DNA of 24,257 nt from a virus. Both the position numbers and the translations under genes were made by a program. Shown piece after piece: positions 15,428 to 21,085 of the stretch. The notes beneath the pieces were generated by a model. The model did not search any database. It was not told the origin of the DNA and worked only from the letters and a program-made list of their open reading frames with translations. Where the stretch lies: positions 1-24,257 of IMG/VR virus record IMGVR_UViG_3300046370_000446. One strand, written 5' to 3'. Each line of letters starts with the position of its first letter. Within the stretch, counting starts at the first letter, position 1.

Positions 15428-16149
15428 TTTTTAAAAGTTTTAAGCTTTCCTATTATGTATTTTAATATTTCACTTCTAAATATATCATTTTCATTAAATT
15501 TAAAACAATGTATACCTTTTTCTTTACTTTTTTCGTCATTAAATAAATTAAACATATCACTGAAGCCACTTTTATCACCTATGTCGCTTTGCATCATGTC
15601 TCCACAAACAAAAAGTTTGGTATTCTCTCCAATCCTAGTAGTCATTGTAACCAACTCTTTAAAAGAAAAGTTTTGCGATTCATCCGCTACAACTACTTTA
15701 TTTAACCAGCTAGCTCCTCGAAGAAAATTAATAGGCATCGCTTGTATTCTACCGTATTTTATCAATTCATTTTTAACTCCTGAGCCTTTTGGTAATAGCT
15801 CATCAAGCTTATCTTCAAGAGGAGCCATGTAAGGATTGAATTTTTCTTCTAGTGTGCCTGGCAGAGCCCCAAGGCCTTTGTCTGCACTTTCAATAGCTGT
15901 GCGAACGTAAAGAAGGTCAAGGCTTTCATCTTTCTGTAAATGTCTAAGCGCCGAAAAGACCGCCATATACGTTTTTGTGGCTCCTGCTGGTCCAGATACA
16001 AATACTATTTTTGTATTTTTGTTCATTGATAAATCTAGGAAAACTTTTTGTTTTTCACTTAGATTCTTACCTTTAATAATTATTTTTGATTGGAATGGAT
16101 TTAAGTCAAACTCCGTATCAATTTCTTGGTTTGCTTTTTTTCTTGGCAT
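15424..16149 (-). CDS. phoH: PhoH-like ATPase
   Basis: 241 residues, the usual size of phage PhoH. It has SEKQKVFLDL upstream of the P-loop, a Walker A of the form GPAGATKT (residues 53-60), DLLYVRTAIES, the conserved GALPGTLEEKFNPYMAPL (94-111), and a Walker B VVVADESQN (152-160) followed by FKELVTMTTRIG and KLFVCGDMMQSDI. The P-loop lacks the usual Gly before Lys (ATKT in place of GTGK), a variant also seen in phage PhoH proteins. It binds ATP; the cellular role of phage PhoH is unsettled (phosphate stress, RNA handling). Gene order puts it first in the PhoH-GAF-zinc ribbon-sigma row. Its likely promoter is the GTGTA box 33 nt before the ATG, back to back with that of the plus-strand neighbour. 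Confidence 0.92.
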   Translation of the reverse strand: MPRKKANQEIDTEFDLNPFQSKIIIKGKNLSEKQKVFLDLSMNKNTKIVFVSGPAGATKTYMAVFSALRHLQKDESLDLLYVRTAIESADKGLGALPGTLEEKFNPYMAPLEDKLDELLPKGSGVKNELIKYGRIQAMPINFLRGASWLNKVVVADESQNFSFKELVTMTTRIGENTKLFVCGDMMQSDIGDKSGFSDMFNLFNDEKSKEKGIHCFKFNENDIFRSEILKYIIGKLKTFKK

Positions 16150-16177
16150 ATTTTTAAGGGTTATTGAATATTACTAA

Positions 16178-16203
16178 ATATTACACAGACTTTAGTGTAT
16201 AAT
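16178..16203. promoter_or_regulatory. Back-to-back GTGTA boxes driving divergent genes
   Basis: In 62 nt between divergent starts, GTGTA occurs on both strands: minus 16186-16182 (toward PhoH) and plus 16195-16199 (toward 16212). The plus box runs into TATAAT (16198-16203), 8 nt before ATG. Together they form an inverted repeat ATATTACAC / GTGTATAAT with an 8-nt centre, which could be two promoters or one regulator site. Confidence 0.55.
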
Positions 16204-16211
16204 ATATATAT

Positions 16212-16397
16212 ATGCCAAACTTTTCCAAATATGATGTACTGGAGCTCCTTTCGAAGAAAATGCCTTTCTACGCTGCCACGCAATGGCTTAAGGCTGCGAA
16301 TAAAAATCTGGACGGCGAGACCCCTACAGAATATATGAAAAAAAATAAAATAAATGAAGTATACAGTGCTTTATTGAAAGATTTGGAGGGTAAATAA
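16212..16397 (+). CDS. MbcA/ParS/Xre antitoxin-like small protein (DUF2384-like)
   Basis: 61 residues that are almost entirely one DUF2384-type domain: AATQWLKAANKNLDGETPTE, then EYMKKNKINEVYSALLKDLEGK. This follows the family pattern AxxWLxxPNxxLGGxTPxExL followed by a helix ending in a (L/I)xxIExG motif. In bacteria this domain is the toxin-binding half of Xre/ParS/MbcA antitoxins that hold RES-domain toxins. Here it has no DNA-binding part and no RES-like toxin next to it; the following gene is a fibre-like protein. It may act as a stand-alone inhibitor of a host toxin, or have been adopted for another role. TATAAT lies 8 nt before the ATG and there is no Shine-Dalgarno sequence. Confidence 0.62.
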   Translation: MPNFSKYDVLELLSKKMPFYAATQWLKAANKNLDGETPTEYMKKNKINEVYSALLKDLEGK

Positions 16398-16398
16398 A

Positions 16399-17286
16399 AT
16401 GAGCGAAGACCTTTGCAAATTAGAAGCTCAAGAATCTGGCTATCAAATGTTCGGTAACGGATTGATTATGCAATGGTTTAGCAGTAACGAAATTACTCTT
16501 CAGCAAGCTTACGACATAACTTTTCCAACTCCTTTTTCATCTAAACCATTTAAAGTTATTGTTTCCACAAGATATCCAACTGGCGATGGAAGCTCACAGA
16601 TATGGTTTCAAACCATAAATTGGAACAAAGACTCTGTACAATTTTACGCTCAAGCTCAAAATTTTTCAAATTTTACAGCCGTTATTGCAGATTTTTACGC
16701 AATAGGTCTTGCTACGCCTACTGATTGTAGTGGTGGCGATGGAGCAAGTACTGTAGACGGAGTCAAGATAAGTCAACTGCAACCTTTATCAGATTTAAAG
16801 GATGACGATTTATTTGTATTATCTAGAGACAACGAATCCGATGGACTGTATGATAATAGTAATAAGATTACATTTGATCAAATTAAAACAAATGTACTTT
16901 CTAGCGTTCCTGACTCTTCATCTTCAGTCACTTTCATAACTCCAAAATTAATTTTGGCAAATAACAACGCCTTCAACCCTACTGCTTTTCAGCAAATTGA
17001 TTTAAGCGCTGATTTACCAATTGGGGCGCAAGGTTGCATTTTGCAAGTTGAGTACTACGTTACTGGACCAAATGATCTAATTCATGCCGAAATTTACCTT
17101 AGAGAGGAAGAGAATTCTGCGACTCAATATAAAATTCTGTATACTTCGGCATTTGGGGGTGGTGACGCTGTCGCTTCAAATGTTCAAGGTTTTTACCCAA
17201 TACATCAAGCTAGTAGAAGTGTATGGATAGGTGTTCCTCAAAGAGGGCCTGATCGTTACGAAATTTATTTGATAGGCTATTTTTAA
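16399..17286 (+). CDS. Fibre-like virion protein with gp53-like N-terminus
   Basis: 295 residues. Residues ~12-100 (GYQMFGNGLIMQWFSSNEIT, then ITFPTPFSSKPFKVIVSTRY and SVQFYAQAQNF) look like the gp53-like tail fibre domain: an NGLIxQW strand, an xxFPxxF strand and closing strands. A Gly-rich linker (DCSGGDGAST) leads to a KISQLQPLSDLKDDDLFVLS motif with KITFDQIKTNV, a frequent virion protein module. A beta-rich C-terminal domain (ILQVEYYVTGPNDLIHAEIY) ends with IYLIGYF, possibly the tip that binds the host. It follows the 61-residue gene by 1 nt, with GGAGGG about 8 nt before the ATG, so it is the second gene of that transcript. It converges on the 99-residue minus gene with no gap. Confidence 0.7.
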   Translation: MSEDLCKLEAQESGYQMFGNGLIMQWFSSNEITLQQAYDITFPTPFSSKPFKVIVSTRYPTGDGSSQIWFQTINWNKDSVQFYAQAQNFSNFTAVIADFYAIGLATPTDCSGGDGASTVDGVKISQLQPLSDLKDDDLFVLSRDNESDGLYDNSNKITFDQIKTNVLSSVPDSSSSVTFITPKLILANNNAFNPTAFQQIDLSADLPIGAQGCILQVEYYVTGPNDLIHAEIYLREEENSATQYKILYTSAFGGGDAVASNVQGFYPIHQASRSVWIGVPQRGPDRYEIYLIGYF

Positions 17287-17586
17287 TCAAGTTCTCCAGA
17301 CGGAACAATTATTTCTATCATATATTTTGATTTTTCCTGGATCAGCTCGATTACAGAAAGTTATTGGGACTCCATCTTCGCTTTTAGAAACGTATTCTTT
17401 AAAAGTGCTTCCATCTATATTTATATCTATATATACTGGACTTTTTAAACTTAAAGCTAAATGAGCCTCTTGGCAATAAGCATAAATGCAATCATCTCTC
17501 CTAAAAACCTGAGGTTCAGGTATATCATTAAAGGGCCAATCCAGGTCATCCCTTAATGTAAAATTCTTGCCCCCAAATTCGGGCAT
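17287..17586 (-). CDS. Hypothetical small protein
   Basis: 99 residues, not recognised. It looks like a small globular domain: FGGKNFTLRDDLDWPFNDIP, a central DDCIYAYCQEAHLALSLKSP and a C-terminal IKIYDRNNCSVW. Four cysteines are spread through the chain. The ATG overlaps the upstream stop (TAATG), so translation is coupled to the 256-residue basic gene. The stop abuts the stop of the plus-strand fibre-like gene. Confidence 0.68.
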   Translation of the reverse strand: MPEFGGKNFTLRDDLDWPFNDIPEPQVFRRDDCIYAYCQEAHLALSLKSPVYIDINIDGSTFKEYVSKSEDGVPITFCNRADPGKIKIYDRNNCSVWRT

Positions 17587-18356
17587 TATTTTTTCTTCTT
17601 CTTGTATCCAGAATCAGAAACAGGAACGCATTTGCCATCTTTCTCAACATAACCTTCGTTACATTTTGGTGGATAGCCTGCTTTCTCGTCAGCTTTAGAT
17701 TTTTGCTTTTTTTCTAGTATGCTTTTTTTAATAGCGTCTGGTAATTTTTTCTGCTCTTCGGTTAAACCTTCTTCTTTTGACTTTTTATCATCTTCAGCTT
17801 TAGCTTTATCTTTTTTTGGCTTTTGAGCTTTTTCCCACGCATCTTTTTGCGGGCGGTCTTTATCACCAGGTTTTGCAGGTTTATAGTTTTTTCCTTCGCG
17901 TTTTTTCTTTTTACGAATATTATCCCAAAGTCCTTGTTTACTTTCTGACTCGTCTAATTCTTCTAATAATTCGGCCTCTGCTTCTTCACCTTTAGTTACT
18001 TTAGTGACGCTTTTTTTGCTCCACATTTTGCAGCTCCAGTATTTAGCTTTAGTTTTTGGCCCAGGATTGTCGCATCCATGACGAGCGCGAAAACTTTTGC
18101 GACGTGCAGGATCATCGCGTTTGATCTCCATATTTGGATCACCAAAATTTACTTTAACAACGTTACCCTTTTCGTTTTTAACGTATACAGAAAATTTCTT
18201 TGGTCCACCTGAAGTCCTAAAAGGCTTATTTAATTTTTTACCTTTTTTTTCTTCAGCCGCCCAAGCTTCTTGCGTTACTTCTTCTTCTGTACCTTCGGCC
18301 TCTTTTAGTTGGGCGCGAATAGCATCACTAAAATCAAGTTCTTTATTATTTTCCAT
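17586..18356 (-). CDS. Conserved phage basic protein with RHGCDNPGPKTKAKYWSC motif
   Basis: 256 residues. The middle carries a conserved phage signature, RARHGCDNPGPKTKAKYWSC followed by KMW (residues ~92-114), which I recognise from marine phage proteins of unknown function. The rest is very lysine-rich and low in complexity (KKKKREGKNYKPAKPGDKDR and similar). The C-terminus has a short Cys module (YPPKCNEGYVEKDGKCVPVS) that could bind metal. Charge and composition suggest nucleic acid binding, but nothing proves it. The ATG lies 6 nt after a TATAAT box and 13 nt after GTGTA, with no Shine-Dalgarno sequence; it is the first gene of its transcript. Confidence 0.72.
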   Translation of the reverse strand: MENNKELDFSDAIRAQLKEAEGTEEEVTQEAWAAEEKKGKKLNKPFRTSGGPKKFSVYVKNEKGNVVKVNFGDPNMEIKRDDPARRKSFRARHGCDNPGPKTKAKYWSCKMWSKKSVTKVTKGEEAEAELLEELDESESKQGLWDNIRKKKKREGKNYKPAKPGDKDRPQKDAWEKAQKPKKDKAKAEDDKKSKEEGLTEEQKKLPDAIKKSILEKKQKSKADEKAGYPPKCNEGYVEKDGKCVPVSDSGYKKKKK

Positions 18357-18362
18357 AACAGT

Positions 18363-18377
18363 ATTATATTACACGAA
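18363..18377 (-). promoter_or_regulatory. Candidate late promoter (GTGTA box) of the 256-residue gene
   Basis: On the minus strand TTTCGTGTAATATAAT precedes the gene. GTGTA is at 18374-18370 and TATAAT at 18368-18363, exactly 6 nt before the ATG. Confidence 0.52.
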
Positions 18378-18440
18378 ATAATGCTTTTTTCACATTTTAA
18401 TTTCGGGGCTAAGAATAACTACATACTTTACCTCCTATAA

Positions 18441-18482
18441 TTTATACCCCCGCCGATTTTTTTTGGGTTGCTATTTTTTGAG
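18441..18482 (+). repeat. Imperfect 41-bp direct repeat, copy 1
   Basis: This copy begins TTTATACCC and continues with an eight-T run, then GGGTTGCTATTTTTTGA. It matches the copy at 18548-18588 at roughly four bases in five, with one gap. Confidence 0.62.
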
Positions 18483-18501
18483 TTTTTTATTTTTTATACA
18501 A

Positions 18502-18545
18502 GGTTTTTGGTTTTTTGTATTTAGTTTTATGGTTTTGGTTTTTTG
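18502..18545 (+). repeat. Short direct repeat in the G/T-rich tract
   Basis: GGTTTTTGGTTTTTTG (18502-18517) and GGTTTTGGTTTTTTG (18531-18545) are nearly identical. They sit between the two 41-bp repeats in DNA that is almost free of C on this strand. Confidence 0.55.
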
Positions 18546-18547
18546 TT

Positions 18548-18588
18548 TTTATACCCTTCGGATTTTTTTTAGTTAGCTATTATTTGAA
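18548..18588 (+). repeat. Imperfect 41-bp direct repeat, copy 2
   Basis: This copy begins TTTATACCC and continues TTCGG, an eight-T run, then AGTTAGCTATTATTTGA. It is the partner of 18441-18482, 107 nt downstream in the same orientation. Confidence 0.62.
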
Positions 18589-18629
18589 AATGTAAATTAT
18601 TAAAAATGAGAATGAGAAATACCACCCCC

Positions 18630-18658
18630 CGCAACATCCTGATTATCAACGATTTATG
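18630..18658 (+). repeat. 29-nt palindromic unit, array A (single, half degenerate)
   Basis: The right arm fits the family (TGATTATCAACGATTTATG); the left arm is eroded (CAACATCC in place of CATAAGTCG). It is the only copy outside the small-gene cassette area proper. Confidence 0.6.
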
Positions 18659-18739
18659 AAAATTCAAAAAAGTACCCTATCCTCTTTTTCTACAAAAGAA
18701 TTGTGCAAAAAAATAGTTGAAAGGTAATTGCAGAAAAGT

Positions 18740-18768
18740 TTGACTTTTTTTAATTTGTATGCCATATT
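18740..18768 (+). promoter_or_regulatory. Early promoter P1
   Basis: TTGACT (18740-18745), 17 nt, CATATT (18763-18768). TAATTGC (18725-18731) lies 8 nt upstream of the -35 box. Unlike the others, it leaves a leader of about 35 nt before the ATG at 18809. Confidence 0.65.
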
Positions 18769-18808
18769 CTATATATAAGATTAAATAAACAATATAGAAA
18801 ATAAAGAT

Positions 18809-19048
18809 ATGACAGAATTAGATATAATACACACAGAAGCTAGAATCAAACAAGTCAAAGCAATTATCGCAGAGACTCGCAAAAATTCCACGGATGCCAC
18901 CCGTGCAAATGATGAAGAGGCTATCGAGGAGCTTGCTATACCTGAGCTTAGAAAAGCCGAGAAAAGGCTTGCCGAACTAAAAGGCAGGCATGAGAAGTTT
19001 GACAAATTTCTAGACAAATTAGAAGCTCGTCATACCCACCTAAAATAA
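18809..19048 (+). CDS. Hypothetical coiled-coil early protein
   Basis: 79 residues, not recognised. It is almost wholly charged and helical (ARIKQVKAIIAETRKNSTDA, then AIPELRKAEKRLAELKGRHE), a short coiled coil or helical hairpin with many Lys and Glu. It is the first gene of the rightward small-gene block. No Shine-Dalgarno sequence precedes the ATG. Its TAA stop is the first three bases of the TAATTGC element of the next promoter, showing how tightly the cassettes are packed. Confidence 0.75.
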   Translation: MTELDIIHTEARIKQVKAIIAETRKNSTDATRANDEEAIEELAIPELRKAEKRLAELKGRHEKFDKFLDKLEARHTHLK

Positions 19049-19061
19049 TTGCAAATAAAGT

Positions 19062-19090
19062 TTGCATAAATTAAATAAATAGATTACATT
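19062..19090 (+). promoter_or_regulatory. Early leaderless promoter P2
   Basis: TTGCAT (19062-19067), 17 nt, TACATT (19085-19090), then 6 nt to ATG. TAATTGC (19046-19052) lies 9 nt upstream. The -35 box is weaker than in its siblings. Confidence 0.6.
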
Positions 19091-19096
19091 ACAATT

Positions 19097-19375
19097 ATGA
19101 CATTAACACTAGAAGATTACGAACAAATTAAGGACGATGCCTTTGAAGGCACTTTTTACTATGGAGATAATATGGTAATAGCTCGCATTAGTACTGAATG
19201 GATCATTGACTATGAAGAAAATGATTTTGAAATAAACGCTGTTGTTTTGTCAGCACGGCAATACGATCACAACGACGAACCAATTAGATTGACTATAACA
19301 AACGAAGAGATTGAGGATTTTGTCGAAAATGAGATGCATGAATGGTTTGACGAATACCTTAAAAAGATAGCATAA
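19097..19375 (+). CDS. Hypothetical acidic early protein
   Basis: 92 residues, not recognised. It is strongly acidic, with a plausible small alpha/beta fold: TLEDYEQIKDDAFEGTFYYG, NMVIARISTEWIIDYEEN, and a C-terminal helix EEIEDFVENEMHEWFDEYLK. Acidic small early proteins of phages often mimic DNA or bind host enzymes, but nothing here proves that. Leaderless start at promoter P2. Confidence 0.74.
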   Translation: MTLTLEDYEQIKDDAFEGTFYYGDNMVIARISTEWIIDYEENDFEINAVVLSARQYDHNDEPIRLTITNEEIEDFVENEMHEWFDEYLKKIA

Positions 19376-19458
19376 AAGTATATGTAAAATAAATCACAAA
19401 CATATATATAAAATAAATTATATAATGTATATAAGTTTGTTTATACTAGCTATACAAT

Positions 19459-19636
19459 TGTAACCCTTTGATGCTTAGGCACTTAGGGAATTGGCACGAT
19501 ATATGTACAAAAAAGTCATAAGTCGTTGAATATCAAGGGTTTACAAAATCGCGCCTTTTCATAAAGTGTTGATAATCAGTAACTTACGATAAAAATAGCC
19601 CTGCCCGCGTAAGTCGTTGAGTATGAACAACTTATG
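19459..19636 (+). repeat. Palindromic repeat array B (four 29-nt units)
   Basis: This 387-bp gap between genes (19376-19762) has no gene. Units are at 19459-19487 (degenerate), 19517-19545, 19560-19588 and 19608-19636. Consensus arms are TAAGTCGTTGA and TCAACGACTTA around a 3-nt centre, flanked by C(A/G) and TG. Spacer two to three is AAATCGCGCCTTTT (14 nt), identical to one in array C; spacer three to four is 19 nt. The gap otherwise holds A/T-rich DNA and promoter P3. Confidence 0.85.
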
Positions 19637-19727
19637 ACATAAAATAAAATTAACTAATACAACTGCCCCATAGTAGTATAATGCAATAAAATAATCGTCA
19701 AAAAAGTGAAAATAATTGCTAATAAGT

Positions 19728-19756
19728 TTGACACAAGTCAATTTATAGATTAGTTT
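19728..19756 (+). promoter_or_regulatory. Early leaderless promoter P3
   Basis: TTGACA (19728-19733), 17 nt, TAGTTT (19751-19756), 6 nt, ATG. TAATTGC (19713-19719) is 8 nt upstream of the -35 box. Confidence 0.8.
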
Positions 19757-19762
19757 AATAAT

Positions 19763-19909
19763 ATGTTAGATAAGAAAATAGAACAATTCATTCAAGACAA
19801 TGGTCTTGTTCGTGTTCAAGTAAGCCCAATGTCAGAGGCTTTTGACCTTTGGAAATGTCCTGGTGGTCATGTTTGGAATCTTGAAATGATCAAACAAGCA
19901 ATAAAATAA
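19763..19909 (+). CDS. Hypothetical 48-residue early protein
   Basis: A small gene that length cut-offs would miss. The product begins MLDKKIEQFIQDNGLVRVQV and continues with EAFDLWKCPGGHVWNLEM. The CPGGH segment has a single Cys and two His-like ligands at most, so a zinc site is unlikely alone. Support for the gene: a full promoter (P3) with the ATG exactly 6 nt after its -10 box, normal codon use, and a stop TAA that doubles as the start of the next TAATTGC element. No function recognised. Confidence 0.78.
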   Translation: MLDKKIEQFIQDNGLVRVQVSPMSEAFDLWKCPGGHVWNLEMIKQAIK

Positions 19910-19922
19910 TTGCAAAATAAAT

Positions 19923-19951
19923 TTGACTTTTTTAATCTGCCGTGCTAGATT
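19923..19951 (+). promoter_or_regulatory. Early leaderless promoter P4
   Basis: TTGACT (19923-19928), 17 nt, TAGATT (19946-19951), 6 nt, ATG. TAATTGC (19907-19913) is 9 nt upstream and begins with the previous stop codon. Confidence 0.82.
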
Positions 19952-19957
19952 GTATAT

Positions 19958-20236
19958 ATGATTAAGACAAATAAAACAACATTCAAAGCAATCGTTCATG
20001 TACACTCCCTTGACGGAGAAAAACTTCCATTATGGAACACACACATGAATACTTTTGTAGATACTAGCTTAACACATCACATCTTAGAAATTACTGCTGA
20101 AAACAAGCACGAAGTCCGTGCTAAGATCTCTCGCATGATGCCAAAGCTACAACACAAAGTCCAATTTAAGAAAGGCTTTGACAGAAAAGAGGGCGATAAT
20201 GCTACTTGGTACATTCAGCAAATTTATACAAAATAA
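19958..20236 (+). CDS. Hypothetical early protein
   Basis: 92 residues, not recognised. It has a probable alpha/beta fold: strands TTFKAIVHVHSLDG and THHILEITAENKHEV, a helix ARISRMMPKL-like segment, then KVQFKKGFDRKEGDNATWYIQ. The arrangement of strand-helix-strand with a final WYIQQIY strand looks like a compact domain. It is basic toward the C-terminus. Leaderless start at P4. Its TAA stop stands 2 nt before the TTGACA of the next cassette. Confidence 0.75.
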   Translation: MIKTNKTTFKAIVHVHSLDGEKLPLWNTHMNTFVDTSLTHHILEITAENKHEVRAKISRMMPKLQHKVQFKKGFDRKEGDNATWYIQQIYTK

Positions 20237-20238
20237 GT

Positions 20239-20267
20239 TTGACACAACGCCTTTAACCCATTAGCTT
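20239..20267 (+). promoter_or_regulatory. Early leaderless promoter P5
   Basis: TTGACA (20239-20244), 17 nt, TAGCTT (20262-20267), 8 nt, ATG. The sequence from AAATAAG through CGCCTTTAA is the same as in P7. Confidence 0.82.
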
Positions 20268-20275
20268 ATATACAT

Positions 20276-20488
20276 ATGACAAATACATTACTACTAGAAA
20301 AAAGAAGATTGCAAAACATCATTAAAGACAACCAAGACGATGCAGACAACGGCTCAATCTCTGCTCAAATGCAGTGCATTAATGCACAAAATGACCTTGA
20401 TAGGATAGCACAAGCAGAATTTAACGAAAGTGTTGAATTTTACATTGAACACACACCATTGCCTCAACCTCTTATAATAGTTGACTAA
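20276..20488 (+). CDS. Hypothetical small early protein
   Basis: 70 residues, not recognised. It is helical at the start (LLLEKRRLQNIIKDNQDDAD), has a second helix (QCINAQNDLDRIAQAEF) and ends in a short extended tail (HTPLPQPLIIVD). The first two helices resemble an antiparallel coiled-coil hairpin. Leaderless start at P5. It is the last gene before a clear terminator and palindromic array C. Confidence 0.74.
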   Translation: MTNTLLLEKRRLQNIIKDNQDDADNGSISAQMQCINAQNDLDRIAQAEFNESVEFYIEHTPLPQPLIIVD

Positions 20489-20515
20489 TAACCCTACTAC
20501 ATAAGCGAATAGTGC

Positions 20516-20537
20516 AGCCCCCGTATGGGGGCTTTCT
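20516..20537 (+). terminator. Intrinsic terminator after the 70-residue gene
   Basis: AGCCCCC (20516-20522) and GGGGGCT (20527-20533) form a perfect 7-bp stem with a GTAT loop. A short T-rich tail (TTCTT) follows, with a six-T run further on at 20545-20550. Confidence 0.82.
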
Positions 20538-20554
20538 TATGCCCTTTTTTGTTA

Positions 20555-20674
20555 CATAAGTCTTTGAATAACAAGGCTTTACGCGGGGCAGCCCGTTTTT
20601 GTCGTAAGTCATTGAATATCAAAGGTTTATGAAATCGCGCCTTTTCATAAAGCGTTGAATATCAACAACTTAGG
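20555..20674 (+). repeat. Palindromic repeat array C (three 29-nt units)
   Basis: Units are at 20555-20583, 20603-20631 and 20646-20674. The first spacer is 19 nt and itself contains CGGG-GCAG-CCCG followed by TTTTT (20584-20600), a terminator-like hairpin. The second is the 14-nt AAATCGCGCCTTTT, identical to that in array B. The 19-nt spacer is related to the array B 19-nt spacer as its reverse complement with changes. The 333-bp gap 20489-20821 holds this array, the terminator before it, promoter P6 and no supported gene. Confidence 0.87.
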
Positions 20675-20786
20675 TAAATAATGTTCAATTATCATGCCAA
20701 TTTACGGCATCCAAAAAGATGCACAATACGATTACCCTATAGTTAAATAATGCAAAAAAATAGTTGCGAAATAATTAAAAAAAAGT

Positions 20787-20815
20787 TTGACTTTAGTTAA
20801 AGAATGCCTTAGTTT
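20787..20815 (+). promoter_or_regulatory. Early leaderless promoter P6
   Basis: TTGACT (20787-20792), 17 nt, TAGTTT (20810-20815), 6 nt, ATG. A related TAGTTGC (20761-20767) lies further upstream than in P1-P4. Confidence 0.82.
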
Positions 20816-20821
20816 GTATGT

Positions 20822-21046
20822 ATGAATAAAACAATAGAAGAAACAACAAAAGAATTAAACTTAAATCTTGACGTTAGTTTAGCGTTAGCTAAAGCAGAAT
20901 CAAATTTAAACGAATTAGCCCGCCAATCAAATTCATCAGATTGGCAAGGCACAATCACGCAAGGCATAGAAATTCTTGACGCATTAAACGCGGTACAAAA
21001 AGCAAAAAAAGCCTTTGAAGAAATAAAGCAAAATAAATCCAAATAA
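20822..21046 (+). CDS. Hypothetical helical early protein
   Basis: 74 residues, not recognised. It is wholly helical by eye (TIEETTKELNLNLDVSLALA, LNELARQSNSSDWQGTITQG, LDALNAVQKAKKAFEEIKQN), probably a two- or three-helix bundle with a basic end. Leaderless start at P6. The TAA stop is 2 nt before the next -35 box, as at the P5 junction. Confidence 0.75.
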   Translation: MNKTIEETTKELNLNLDVSLALAKAESNLNELARQSNSSDWQGTITQGIEILDALNAVQKAKKAFEEIKQNKSK

Positions 21047-21048
21047 GT

Positions 21049-21077
21049 TTGACACAACGCCTTTAATCAATTACCTT
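21049..21077 (+). promoter_or_regulatory. Early leaderless promoter P7
   Basis: TTGACA (21049-21054), 17 nt, TACCTT (21072-21077), 8 nt, ATG. It is nearly identical to P5 over about 40 nt. Confidence 0.8.
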
Positions 21078-21085
21078 ATATATAT

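Larger units (their letters stand above)
18357..18808. other. 452-bp divergent non-coding interval, candidate origin or control region
   Basis: No convincing gene is present. From right to left on the map it holds the first early promoter, a single degenerate 29-nt palindrome (18630-18658), a T- and G-rich tract with few A or C bases (18447-18572) flanked by 41-bp direct repeats, and a leftward late box. Near 18422-18436 on the minus strand a perfect AGGAGG stands 6 nt before an ATG that is followed at once by TAG. Transcription diverges here, and such intervals often hold a replication origin, but no iteron or DnaA-like site is proven. Confidence 0.5.

Noticed and set aside
15455-15832. Plus-strand open frame antisense to PhoH
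   Set aside because: PhoH is certain from its motifs; the antisense frame lacks any start signal and is Ser/Leu-rich by reflection.
19435-19473. 12-residue hydrophobic frame on the plus strand
   Set aside because: Too short, no start signal, and not coupled to an upstream gene, unlike the three accepted peptides.
20694-20750. 18-residue frame MPIYGIQKDAQYDYPIVK on the plus strand
   Set aside because: It reads like a protein but has no promoter at the usual distance, no Shine-Dalgarno sequence and no coupling to another gene.
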